Source: Albimonas sp963816545 (GTDB lineage: Bacteria; Pseudomonadota; Alphaproteobacteria; Rhodobacterales; Rhodobacteraceae). From it: a DNA stretch of 64,000 bases. This document shows, piece after piece, positions 26,388 to 35,048 of the stretch. The stretch spans positions 310,001 to 374,000 of the forward strand of contig CAWFLE010000001.1 of NCBI GenBank assembly GCA_963816545.1. The letters are read 5' to 3'. The notes beneath the pieces are model-generated. The model made no database searches. It was given only the letters and a program-made list of their open reading frames with translations, and was not told where the DNA came from. Numbering within the stretch: position 1 is the stretch's first letter; every line of letters begins with the position of its first letter. The position numbers and the translations under genes are program-made.

Positions 26388-27695
26388 TCAGGCGGCGAGG
26401 CGGCCGGAGAGGGAATTGGGGCTGGAGGCGATGATCTCCACCTGCGCCAGGCGCCCGGTCATGGCGGGATCGGCGTCTAGATGGACGGCGTGGAGCCACG
26501 GACTTTTGCCCACCATCTGGCCGGGCATCCGGCCGGGCTTCTCGATCAGCACCGGCAGGCGGCGCCCGACCATAGAGACCTGGAAGGACTTCTGATCCCG
26601 GTCGATCAGCGCCTGGAGGCGCGCGAGCCGGTCCGATTTGACGGCTTCGTCCACCTGCCCCTTCGCGCCCGCGGCGGGCGTGCCGGGACGGGAGGAATAC
26701 TTGAAGGAGAAGGCGGAGGCGTAGCCGACCGCCTCGGTCAGCGCGAGGGTGTCGGCGAAGTCCTGCTCCGTCTCCCCGGGGAAGCCCACGATGAAGTCGC
26801 CGGACATGGCGATGTCGGGGCGCGCGGCGCGGATGCGGTCGATCAGGCCCAGGTAGCTCTCGGCGGTATGCTTCCGGTTCATCGCCTTCAGGATGCGGTC
26901 GGAGCCGGACTGCACGGGAAGGTGCAGGTAGGGCATCAGCTTCTCGACCTCGCCATGCGCGGCGATCAGGTCGTCCGACATGTCGTTGGGGTGGGAGGTC
27001 GTGTAGCGGATGCGGGCGAGGCCGTCGACCGCGGCCAACTCCCGGACAAGGCGGGCAAGCGTCCAGTCCTCGCCATGATAGGCGTTGACGTTCTGGCCGA
27101 GCAGCGTGATCTCGCGCACGCCCTGTTCCACGAGGGCCCGGGCCTCCGCCAGCAGCTTCGCGGGGGCGCGCGAGATCTCGGCGCCGCGGGTGTAGGGCAC
27201 CACGCAGAAGGCGCAGAACTTGTCGCATCCCTCCTGCACCGTGAGGAAGGCGGAGGGGGCGCGCTTGACGCGCGGCTTCGGCATCAGGTCGAACTTGTCC
27301 TCGACCGGAAATTCGGTGTCCACGCCGCCCTGACGCACCAACGCAGGCAGGCGGTGATACGCCTGCGGACCCACGGCGAAGTCCACGGCGGGCTGGCGGC
27401 GGAGGATCTCCTCCCCCTCGGCCTGCGCCACGCAGCCGGCGACGCCGATTCGCAGGTCGGGGTTCGCCTGCTTCAGCGTCTTGAGGCGCCCAAGCTCCGA
27501 ATAGACCTTCTCCGCGGCTTTCTCGCGGATATGGCAGGTGTTGAGCAGGATCAGGTCGGCGTCGGCGGGGGTCTCGGTGGTCTCGTAGCCCTCGGCGGCC
27601 ATGACCCCGGCCATCCGCTCGGAATCGTAGACGTTCATCTGGCAGCCATAGGTGCGGACGAAGAGCTTCTTCGTCTTGGGGGCCATGTCGTCCAT
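26388..27695 (-). CDS. miaB: tRNA-2-methylthio-N6-dimethylallyladenosine synthase
   Basis: A 435-aa radical-SAM methylthiotransferase acting on A37 of tRNAs that read UNN codons. It has an N-terminal UPF0004 domain with RTYGCQMNVYDSERM, NTCHIREKA and GVAGCVAQAEG cysteines, the radical-SAM triad CDKFCAFC, and a C-terminal TRAM domain. The start at 27695 (MDDMAPKTKK) is backed by AGGGAG. mucR lies upstream on the same strand with a 93-bp gap. Confidence 0.96.
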   Translation of the reverse strand: MDDMAPKTKKLFVRTYGCQMNVYDSERMAGVMAAEGYETTETPADADLILLNTCHIREKAAEKVYSELGRLKTLKQANPDLRIGVAGCVAQAEGEEILRRQPAVDFAVGPQAYHRLPALVRQGGVDTEFPVEDKFDLMPKPRVKRAPSAFLTVQEGCDKFCAFCVVPYTRGAEISRAPAKLLAEARALVEQGVREITLLGQNVNAYHGEDWTLARLVRELAAVDGLARIRYTTSHPNDMSDDLIAAHGEVEKLMPYLHLPVQSGSDRILKAMNRKHTAESYLGLIDRIRAARPDIAMSGDFIVGFPGETEQDFADTLALTEAVGYASAFSFKYSSRPGTPAAGAKGQVDEAVKSDRLARLQALIDRDQKSFQVSMVGRRLPVLIEKPGRMPGQMVGKSPWLHAVHLDADPAMTGRLAQVEIIASSPNSLSGRLAA

Positions 27696-27788
27696 CGAGC
27701 GCTCCCTGAAACGCGGCGCGGCGCGCCCGGTTTCCCGGACGCGCCGCCGCTGAATATCTCCGGTCGCGCCCTGGCGCAACCTGAGGGC

Positions 27789-28205
27789 TCAGCGCGCCTT
27801 CGGCTTGCGGCCGAGGCCGATCTGCTTGGCAAGCTCCTGCCGCTTGCGGGCGTAGGCGGGGGCGACCATCGGGTAGTCGCTGGAGAGTCCCCACTTCGCG
27901 CGGTACTCCTCAGGCGTCATGTCGTAGGCGGTCTTCAGATGCCGCTTGAGCATCTTCAGCTTCTTGCCGTCCTCCAGACAGACGATGTAGTCGTCCTGCA
28001 CCGACTTCTTGATCGGCACCGCCGGCACCAGCTCTTCCTGCGGTTCCGGCTTGTCTTCGGCCAGATCGGTGAGCTTGGCGAAAACGGACTCGATCACGCT
28101 CGTCAGATCGGCCGGCGGGACGGGATTGTTGGAGACATGGGCCGACACGATGTCCGCAGTCAGCGACAGCAGCTCCGATTTGGCGATCTTCTGAGCTTCA
28201 GACAT
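27789..28205 (-). CDS. MucR/Ros family transcriptional regulator
   Basis: A 138-aa zinc-finger regulator. The finger YIVCLEDGKKLKMLKRHLKT is followed by AYDMTPEEYRAKWGL and SDYPMVAPAYARKRQELAK, the standard MucR core. The start MSEAQKIAKSELL at 28205 is preferred to 28220 because GAGAGG lies five bases upstream. The 241-bp region before it is AT-richer and should hold the promoter. MucR proteins in alphaproteobacteria repress exopolysaccharide, motility and cell-cycle genes, often including their own. Confidence 0.93.
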   Translation of the reverse strand: MSEAQKIAKSELLSLTADIVSAHVSNNPVPPADLTSVIESVFAKLTDLAEDKPEPQEELVPAVPIKKSVQDDYIVCLEDGKKLKMLKRHLKTAYDMTPEEYRAKWGLSSDYPMVAPAYARKRQELAKQIGLGRKPKAR

Positions 28206-28446
28206 ATTACCTCTCGACATGACAGCTTCGTGAGCTGGTGGAGCATCCCGACGTCCCGACGAAAACGGAGCCGGCTCCAACTTGGTTCGCGCAGGTCTTA
28301 CGACCACATTATTTGAAGGTCAAATGGATTTCGGCGTCTGTAGAGGGGAGTTTGCGCTCAAGCCGCAATTTCGTCTCGGTATGAGCCTTCGTTAAGGTTC
28401 GGCTCGATCTATCGGAAGTCGTCGTATTGCACGCGGAGCAAGAGGA

Positions 28447-28878
28447 TCAGGGAAGCCCTCGTCTCAGGACCAATGCGTCGGCGGCGGCTCCGGCCGGCTG
28501 GCGATAGTAGCCGCGGCGGCGTCCGACCTCCTCCCACCCCTCGGAGCGATAGAGCGCGCGGGCGGCGAGATTGGGTTCCGCCACCTCCAGGAACGCCTCC
28601 TCGGCGCCGGCGGCCGCGGCGTCCTCGTGGAAGCGGCGCAGGAGAAGCCTGGCCAGGCCGGCGCGGCGGAAGGCGGGACGAACGCAGAGCGTGGCGACCT
28701 CGGCCTCCGGGCCCGCGACGCGCCCGAGCAGGAGGCCGTCCGTCTCCAGGATCACGACGGCGCCGGGCGCGGCGGCGAAGTCCAGCATCTCCCGCGCCGA
28801 CCATGGGCGTCCGGCCCAGCCGGCGGCCAAGCCCTCCCGATGCAGGTCGGCGGCCCGCTCCGCCTCGGGGCCGGTCAT
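28447..28878 (-). CDS. rimI: ribosomal-protein-alanine N-acetyltransferase RimI-like
   Basis: A 143-aa GNAT enzyme. It has VATLCVRPAFRRAGLARLLL (acetyl-CoA loop), AFLEVAEPNLAARALYRSEGW and VGRRRGYYR, typical of RimI, which acetylates ribosomal protein bS18. Its ATG overlaps the tsaB stop (ATGA), the usual tsaB-rimI pairing. Confidence 0.93.
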   Translation of the reverse strand: MTGPEAERAADLHREGLAAGWAGRPWSAREMLDFAAAPGAVVILETDGLLLGRVAGPEAEVATLCVRPAFRRAGLARLLLRRFHEDAAAAGAEEAFLEVAEPNLAARALYRSEGWEEVGRRRGYYRQPAGAAADALVLRRGLP

Positions 28879-29534
28879 GGGAGGAGCCGCGGGGGCTTCT
28901 CCGAAGGAAGCGCCGCGTCAGGCGGACGGGGGTACTCGGGCGCCGGGCGCGGGGCGTCGCCCGCGGCAAGCCGGATCGCGCCCATCGCGGCGATCAGGGA
29001 AGGGTCCGGCAGGTCGGTTCCGGGTCCGACGGCGATGCCGAGCAAGCGGGAGAGCGCCGCTCCGCCCGGACCGAGGATCTGCGTGGCGCCCCATGCCGAA
29101 AATTCGGCCGCCAGCGCCTCAGGCGCGCCCTGGAGAAGCGGGGAGAGGGGCCGTCCGTCCTCGCAGACCTGGGCATGCAGCTCGCCCCGCCGCGCGTCCG
29201 CCGTCGCGAGGACTGTTCCGCAGGAAGCGGCCGCGAGCGCCTGCAGCCGCGGCACGCCCACGGCAGGCCGGCCGATGGAGAGGGCCAAGCCGCGCGCGAA
29301 GGAGACGCCGATGCGGACGCCGGTGAAGTTGCCGGGACCGGTGCAGACGGCGACGGCGGCGAGATCCTTCGGCGCGACGCCGGCCTCCGCGAGAAGCTCC
29401 TGCACAAGGGGCGCCAGCCGCTCGGCCTGCCCCTTCGTCATGGGCTCCGCCCGCGCAGCCAGCGTGCGGGAGCCGGAAACTAGCGCGGCCGCGCATTGCG
29501 CGGCCGCGCTGTCGATGCCGAGGATCAGCGCCAT
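28875..29534 (-). CDS. tsaB: tRNA threonylcarbamoyladenosine synthesis protein TsaB
   Basis: A 219-aa ASKHA-fold partner of TsaD/TsaE in making t6A37 of tRNA. ILGIDSAAAQCAAALV, the glycine motif VCTGPGNFTGVRIGVSFARGLAL and LATADARRGELHAQV are present. The start is four bases after the stop of the NfuA-like gene, so nfuA-tsaB-rimI is one transcription unit. tsaD/tsaE are elsewhere. Confidence 0.95.
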   Translation of the reverse strand: MALILGIDSAAAQCAAALVSGSRTLAARAEPMTKGQAERLAPLVQELLAEAGVAPKDLAAVAVCTGPGNFTGVRIGVSFARGLALSIGRPAVGVPRLQALAAASCGTVLATADARRGELHAQVCEDGRPLSPLLQGAPEALAAEFSAWGATQILGPGGAALSRLLGIAVGPGTDLPDPSLIAAMGAIRLAAGDAPRPAPEYPRPPDAALPSEKPPRLLP

Positions 29535-29538
29535 CGCG

Positions 29539-30105
29539 TCAGAACTGGACGCCGACCGGGCGGACCTCCGACACTTCGGGGATGTAATGGCGCAGGAGGT
29601 TCTCGATGCCCATCTTCAGCGTCATGGTCGAGGAGGGGCATCCGGCGCAGGCGCCCTGCATGTGCAGGTACACCACGCCCTTGTCGAAGCCGTGGAAGGT
29701 GATGTCGCCGCCGTCCTGCGCGACCGCGGGGCGAACGCGGGTGTCCAGCAGCTCCTTGATCTGGACCACGATCTCGCCGTCCGGGCCGTCATGGGCGGCG
29801 TGGGCGACCTGGTTGGAGTCGCCCTCCACCGCCGAGGCGCCGGACTGGAAATGCTCGAGGATCGCGCCCAGAATGCCCGGCTTGAGGTGGGACCAGTCCT
29901 GACCCTCGGCCTTCGTCACGGTGATGAAGTCGGGGCCGAGGAACACGGCCTCCACCCCATCCACCCCAAAGATGCGCGAGGCGAGCGGCGAGGACGCGGC
30001 CCCGTCGCGATGCGGGAAGTCCGCAGTGCCGGCCTGCATCACGGGCTGGCCCGGCAGGAACTTCAGCGTGGCGGGGTTCGGCGTCGACTCGGTCTGGATG
30101 AACAT
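29539..30105 (-). CDS. NifU/Nfu-type iron-sulfur scaffold protein
   Basis: A 188-aa Fe-S carrier. The N-terminal Nfu_N domain begins MFIQTESTPNPATLKFLPG. The C-terminal NifU domain has RPAVAQDGGDITF and the cluster-binding CAGCPSS (two cysteines). The family delivers [4Fe-4S] clusters to targets such as radical-SAM enzymes (MiaB is nearby, QueG further on). Soluble, normal length. Confidence 0.94.
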   Translation of the reverse strand: MFIQTESTPNPATLKFLPGQPVMQAGTADFPHRDGAASSPLASRIFGVDGVEAVFLGPDFITVTKAEGQDWSHLKPGILGAILEHFQSGASAVEGDSNQVAHAAHDGPDGEIVVQIKELLDTRVRPAVAQDGGDITFHGFDKGVVYLHMQGACAGCPSSTMTLKMGIENLLRHYIPEVSEVRPVGVQF

Positions 30106-30171
30106 GCGGGATCCTCCTGTTCGCGCCCTATGTGGACCCCTCGGCCGCGGAAATCAAGAATCGTTCCAAAG

Positions 30172-30627
30172 TCAGGCGAGGGCGATGACCTCGTCCCGGC
30201 TCAGGCCGCCCGGGACGACGGTGACGGGCACCGGCATCCGGCCGCCGAGCTTGCCGACGAGGTGGGATACCAGCGGCCCCGGCCCATCCTCGGCCCCGGC
30301 GCCCAGCACCAGCACGCCCACCTCGGGGTCCTCCTTGATCTGGGCGAGGACCTGCTCGGAGGGTTCGCCTTCGCGGATCACGAACTCGGCGGTGATGCCG
30401 ACATTCTCGGAGACCTTGCCCGCGACCTCCTCGAACCGGGCCTCGGCGGCCTCGCGCGCCTCTTGCTGCATGATGTCGCCGACGCCGATCCAGTGCTGGA
30501 ACTCCCGCGGCTTGATGACGAACAGCATCTGCAGCCCGCCGCCCGTCTTCTTCGCGCGACGGGCGGCGAAACGGATGGCGTTAAGGCATTCGGGCGTCTC
30601 ATCGACGACCACGAGGAACTTGCGCAC
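30172..30627 (-). CDS. universal stress protein (UspA family)
   Basis: A 151-aa protein with the Usp fold: MRKFLVVVDETPECLNAIRF at the start, VLVLGAGAEDGPGPLVSHLVGKL, then PVPVTVVPG at the end. The phosphate-binding G-x2-G-x9-G(S/T) loop is only loosely kept, so ATP binding is uncertain. It follows the MFS gene on the same strand, with a strong hairpin between them. Confidence 0.9.
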   Translation of the reverse strand: MRKFLVVVDETPECLNAIRFAARRAKKTGGGLQMLFVIKPREFQHWIGVGDIMQQEAREAAEARFEEVAGKVSENVGITAEFVIREGEPSEQVLAQIKEDPEVGVLVLGAGAEDGPGPLVSHLVGKLGGRMPVPVTVVPGGLSRDEVIALA

Positions 30628-30663
30628 TTGGCCTCCGGGGCGGCTGCGTCCGAGCGGTCAGTG

Positions 30664-30688
30664 TTGCGCGGCCCGCCGGCCCGCGCAA
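30664..30688 (-). terminator. hairpin after the MFS transporter gene
   Basis: A perfect 8-bp stem TTGCGCGG/CCGCGCAA with a 9-nt GC loop lies two bases past the corrected MFS stop at 30691. There is no T-run. Its position supports reading the MFS gene through the nearby indel to that stop. Confidence 0.5.
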
Positions 30689-30690
30689 GG

Positions 30691-31936
30691 TCAGGCGGGG
30701 CGGGGCATGGTCGGGCGCGGCGGCTGGCCGGCCGCGACGAAGATCTGCACCGCGCCCGCCGTCGAGCCCCAGCCCCACGCCGAATTGCAGCGCATGGTCG
30801 TAGCTGCCGAAGCGGTCCAGCACCCAGCCGCCGCCCAGCGCGCCGATGAAGCTGCCCGTCTGATGCGTCAGGAACATCACCCCCTGCAGCATCGCCTGCC
30901 ATTTCAGCCCGAAGGTCTCGGCCACCGAACCGGCCACCAGCGGCCCAACTCCCAGCCACAGGAACCCCATCATCGAGGCGAAGAGGATCGTGGTCCCCAC
31001 CGTTGGGACCTGCAGGAAGAACCAGGCCAGCACCAGCGAGCGGGAGACGTAGATGCACCCCAGCAGCAGCTGCTTGGACCACTTGCCCCCCGCCCAGCCG
31101 AAGAACAGCGATCCCAGCACGTTGAACCCGCCGATCACGCCCAGCGCGGTCGCGCCCAGCATCGGGTCCGCGCCGCAGAGCTCTAGATACGAAGGCAGGT
31201 GCGTCGTCAGGAACACGAGCTGCATGCCGCAGACGAAATAGGCGCAGGTCATGACGAGGAAGGGAAAGTTCTTCATCGCCACGCCCAGAGCGTCGCGGGC
31301 CGTCAGGTCGTCGGTGGAGGAGCCGCCCGGCGCCGCAGGGGCCAGAACGACCTTGTCCACCCGCCCCGCCGCCCAAGCCGCGGGGATGATCAGCAGCGCC
31401 AGCCCTGCGAAGCTCCAGACGGCGATGCGCCAGTCGAAGGCGTCCATCATCCCCTGCCCCAGCGGCGCCGCGATCATCGCGCCCAGCGACCCGGCCGCCG
31501 AGACGATGCCCAGCGCCATCGACCGCACCGAGGCCGGCACCGCGCGAGAGGCCGTCGCCATCGCCATCGCCGCCGAGGAGCAGGCCATCGCCACCCCGAT
31601 CAGCAGCCCCGCGCCGAGCATGATCTGCCCCATCCCCTGCGCCATGGCGAGCAGCGCCATGCCGGCCACGTAGGCGACCGCGCCCGCCACCATGACCGGC
31701 CTGAGCCCGTAGCGCCCCGCGAGCCCGCCGACCACCGGCTGGGCGACGCCCCAGCACAGGTTCTGGATGGCGACGGCGAAGGTGAACTCGGTCACCGAGA
31801 CCGAGACGTCCTGCGTGATCGCCGGCATGAACAGCCCGAGGCTCTGCCGCAGCCCCATGGTCAGGGTGAGCATGACCGAAGCGCCGATCAGGATCGGCAG
31901 CGCGGCCCGGATCTCCGGTCTGATGGCGAGGGGCAT
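30691..31936 (-). CDS. MFS transporter, 12-helix (one indel near the 3' end)
   Basis: A 414-aa major-facilitator carrier after removing one extra C near 30752 (CTCGACGG for CTGACGG). That restores GAVQIFVAAGQPPRPTMPRPA and a stop at 30691. Helices are clear (MLTLTMGLRQSLGLFMPAI, GLAGRYGLRPVMVAGAVAYV, WFFLQVPTVGTTILFASMMG). The loop 2-3 motif GGLAGRYGLRPVM is present. It belongs to the oxalate/formate-antiporter-like branch, but the substrate is unknown. Confidence 0.88.
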
Positions 31937-32020
31937 GACGGTCCTCCGACGCGGACTTTGGGGCCGCTGCGGCGGAGGATCGCATGAGGTAGTAAGGAAG
32001 GCAAAGGAAGATCCGAGCTT

Positions 32021-32185
32021 ATGCTTGACGCAACGACGCTGGGCTTCGATGGTTGGGGGGATTTTTCCGCGAGTTGCGATCCCGAAGAAGGCCGCATAGC
32101 AGTGAACATCCGGCAGCTCGTCAGCAGCGTCCTGTTCACCTCCAGCGACCTTGGGGTGCAGCGTTTCACTCTGTGGGCGCGGTGA
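32021..32185 (+). CDS. 54-aa ORF coupled to the seven-helix membrane protein, unknown
   Basis: Starts MLDATTLGFDGWGDFSASCD after AAAGGAAG and ends FTLWAR. Its TGA shares a base with the next ATG (TGATG), the usual mark of translational coupling. It is a soluble, slightly acidic peptide of unknown family. It could be a leader peptide or a small partner of the membrane protein. If a base is missing, it could also be that protein's N-terminal extension. Confidence 0.45.
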   Translation: MLDATTLGFDGWGDFSASCDPEEGRIAVNIRQLVSSVLFTSSDLGVQRFTLWAR

Positions 32186-33222
32186 TGTCCCTCCCTATAC
32201 GCATCATTTTCCCAAAGATGGGCTACGAGCGAATTCGGCTGGATCTTCTCAGACCATCGACCTTCGCCTCTCTTTACCTAGTCAGCTTTTTCTACTGCTT
32301 CGTCGCTCAAGCGGCATTTTGCTACCGTGATGGCGTCTTCTTTGCCGATGCCTCGACGGAACGATTGGAGTTTTTGGAAGATTACTACAATCTTTTCAAC
32401 TATACCATAGTTGTTCCCGCGTATGTCATGGCGGGAGCCGGGCTTCTCGTCTCGCTGTTCGCGATGGACAAGCGAATGACGGAGACCTCCAGCGGGCTGG
32501 GGTTCGAGGTCCGGAACGAGAGCAAGCCCTACGTATCGGGCGTGCTGTCCATAGCCCTGCTCGTTTTCATAATACTCGTCACCCAAGCGCAGTATGCATT
32601 TAGCGTTCAAACTGAAGCAACCGTATTTTTCTGGTTTCACGGCACCAATATAGATAGCGCCTTCCCTCTTAGGGGCCATTTTTATTTGATGGTTAATGCC
32701 GTTCTTTCGGCTTATGTAGCCGGTATCGCCATTCTTCACTTAGAGTTATTCAGATGGGCTTCTGAATTGAGCCGTTCACTCAGAGAACACGCTGGAAGGC
32801 GCGCTGACGCAGCAGACAGCCTCTGGGTGAACGACAACAAAATCAAAGAACTTTTTGTTCCGTTTACCGAAACAGCTCTTTGGTCAAAGGCCTTTGCCGT
32901 CGCACTTGCGGTAAATTTGTATACGTGGAAACAAAGCGGAGTGAACAGTGACGTGGCGACTGGCACGAACGCTCTGTATGTGAACACAATTTTTGTCATA
33001 TACACCGCCATAGTCGTCTGGGTCGTTGCCCTCCCGCGCTACCGCGTGCAGTACGAAATATATCGCGTCCGCAAGAGTTTAGGCGTACATCAGTACAGCG
33101 ACATCAGGATGCCTTGGGTGTTGGGGTGGTCTGGGCTTATCGATTTCCTTTTGCTCGCATTTTTATCCAACGCCATCTTTGGCAATGACTTCGCCGAATT
33201 TCTCAAGACCATGTTCCTATAG
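32185..33222 (+). CDS. seven-helix membrane protein of unknown family (AT-richer patch)
   Basis: A 345-aa protein from MSLPIRIIFPKMGYERIRLD. Likely helices: LYLVSFFYCFVAQAAF, IVVPAYVMAGAGLLVSLFAM, VLSIALLVFIILVTQAQYAF, YLMVNAVLSAYVAGIAILHL, AFAVALAVNLYTW, TIFVIYTAIVVWVVAL and GLIDFLLLAFLSNAIFG. A cytosolic loop between helices 4 and 5 is charged (SRSLREHAGRRADAADSL). Base and codon use are clearly AT-richer than the trpS and MFS neighbours, suggesting transfer. Not recognised. Confidence 0.7.
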   Translation: MSLPIRIIFPKMGYERIRLDLLRPSTFASLYLVSFFYCFVAQAAFCYRDGVFFADASTERLEFLEDYYNLFNYTIVVPAYVMAGAGLLVSLFAMDKRMTETSSGLGFEVRNESKPYVSGVLSIALLVFIILVTQAQYAFSVQTEATVFFWFHGTNIDSAFPLRGHFYLMVNAVLSAYVAGIAILHLELFRWASELSRSLREHAGRRADAADSLWVNDNKIKELFVPFTETALWSKAFAVALAVNLYTWKQSGVNSDVATGTNALYVNTIFVIYTAIVVWVVALPRYRVQYEIYRVRKSLGVHQYSDIRMPWVLGWSGLIDFLLLAFLSNAIFGNDFAEFLKTMFL

Positions 33223-33235
33223 ATGCGTCTGACAA

Positions 33236-34286
33236 TCACCGCCTTGTCCGCAGCAGCCCCACCTTCTCATACGTCTCCGCGATCACCGGCCCCGCGATGG
33301 CCGCCGCGCGCTCCGCCCCATCCGCCAGCACCGCGTCGATCGCGGCCCAGTCCGAGGACAGCTCCCGCATCCGCACCGCGATGGGCGCGAGGCTCTCGAC
33401 CGCCAGGTCCGCCAGCGCCGGCTTGAACTCCGAGAACTGGCGGCCGGACCACTCCGACCACCACCTCGGCCGAACTCCGCCCCGACAGCGCCGCGTAGAT
33501 GCCCACGAGGTTGCGGGCCTCGGGCCGCCCCTCCAGGCCCTCCGGCGTCTCCGGCAGGGGCTCGGGGTCCGTGCGGGCCTTGCGGATCTTCTGGCTGATC
33601 GCGTCCGCGTCGTCGGTCAGGTTGATCCGGCTCATGTCCGAGGGGTCGGACTTCGACATCTTCTTCGACCCGTCGCGCAGGCTCATGACGCGGGCGGCGG
33701 CGCCCTCGATCAGCGGCTCCGTCAGGGGGAAGAAGCCGGGGCAGCCGTAGTCGTGGTTGAACTTGTCGGCGATGTCGCGGGTCAGCTCCAGGTGCTGCTT
33801 CTGGTCCTCGCCCACCGGCACATGCGTCGCCTTGTAGGCGAGGATGTCGGCCGCCATCAGCACCGGGTAGGCGTAGAGCCCCACCGAGGCCGCCTCGCGG
33901 TTCTTGCCCGCCTTCTCCTTGAACTGGGTCATGCGGTTCATCCAGCCCACGCGGGCCACGCAGTTGAAGACCCACGCAAGCTCCGCGTGCTCCACCACCT
34001 GCGACTGGTTGAACAGGATCGACTTCGCCGGGTCCAGCCCGCAGGCGATGAAGGCGCAGGCCAGCTCCCGCGTCGCGCGCACCAGCTCCGCCGGGTCCGG
34101 GTTCACCGTCAGCGCGTGCAGGTCCACCATGCAATAGAGCGTCTCGGCGTCGCCGGCGTCCTGAAGCTCCACGAAGCGCTTCACCGCGCCGAGGTAGTTG
34201 CCGAGATGCAGGTTCCCCGTCGGCTGCACGCCCGAGAAAACGCGGCGCGGATGGGTCGCGCCCTCGGCGGCTTGCGCTTCGCTCAT
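33236..34286 (-). CDS. trpS: tryptophanyl-tRNA synthetase (one indel)
   Basis: Class I synthetase charging tRNA-Trp. It has the HIGH-like motif in VQPTGNLHLGNYLGA and the KMSKS loop in GSKKMSKSDPSDMSRI. ILFNQSQVVEHAELAWVFNC and ADKFNHDYGCPGFFPLTEP are typical. Near 33458 one extra G (GTGGTGGTCGG for GTGGTGTCGG) breaks the frame. Removing it restores EWSGRQFSEFKPALADLAV and an ending YEKVGLLRTRR, giving 349 aa. As trpS is normally essential and single-copy, this is probably an assembly error. Confidence 0.95.
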
Positions 34287-34424
34287 TCTCCTGATCCTCC
34301 TGCGGGGCTTCCGGGCGCGTCCGGACCTTCGGCGGCGCGTTATGGGGCGCGGGGACGAGGGCGGTCAAGACGCCCCGGCCCCAGGTTCAAGAGGCGCGAT
34401 GTTCCAGTTCCCCCCCTGCCCCCG

Positions 34425-35048
34425 GTGCTGTCGGTCCACCGGCAGGTCGCCTTCGCCTTCGCCTTCGTGTTCATCGCGATCGAGCTGGTCTTCCAGCTTT
34501 CGGATTGGGGGGTGCTGGCGCCGGGGCTCAGGTGGCAGGGCTACGGCCTGTTTTCGTTCTTCGATCCGTGGTTCGACCAATGGCTGGCGGGGCAGCCGGC
34601 GCCCGAGCAGGTGTTGTGGACGCCCCTGACCTACGCCTTCCTCCACGGGGGGCTGGCGCATCTGGCGATGAACACCTCGGCCTTCCTGGGGCTGAGCCTT
34701 GTGGTGCTGCGGATCTTCGGCGTGCCGCTCTACCTGCTGTTCTTCGTGGTCACGGCGGTGGGCGGATCGCTCACCTACGGGCTGCTGAGCCACGCGGACG
34801 GTCCGATGGTGGGCGCCTCGGGCGTGGTGTTCGGGCTGATCGGGGTGCTGAAATACGCGGAGTTCGCGTTCATCACCCGCAGGCCGGGGCGGGGGTCCAT
34901 GCGGGCGTTCCTCAGCTCGATCGGGGCGCTGGTGCTGATCAATGTGATCCTCGGCGTGGCGCTGGGGGGGATGCTGGCGTGGCAGACGCATCTGGGCGGG
35001 TTCGTCGCCGGATGGGTCGCGGCCTGGGCGGTGGTGCCGAAGGCCTAG
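34425..35048 (+). CDS. rhomboid family intramembrane serine protease
   Basis: About 207 aa. The catalytic pair is visible: GASGVVFGLIGVL (GxSG serine) and QTHLGGFVAGW (histidine). The oxyanion-side segment HGGLAHLAMNTSAFLGL is also present. Six hydrophobic segments. The start is doubtful: GTG at 34425 is in frame, while an ATG at 34399 would need one extra C in a C7 run. Its TAG overlaps the murJ stop in CTAG (35045-35048). Confidence 0.88.
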   Translation: MLSVHRQVAFAFAFVFIAIELVFQLSDWGVLAPGLRWQGYGLFSFFDPWFDQWLAGQPAPEQVLWTPLTYAFLHGGLAHLAMNTSAFLGLSLVVLRIFGVPLYLLFFVVTAVGGSLTYGLLSHADGPMVGASGVVFGLIGVLKYAEFAFITRRPGRGSMRAFLSSIGALVLINVILGVALGGMLAWQTHLGGFVAGWVAAWAVVPKA

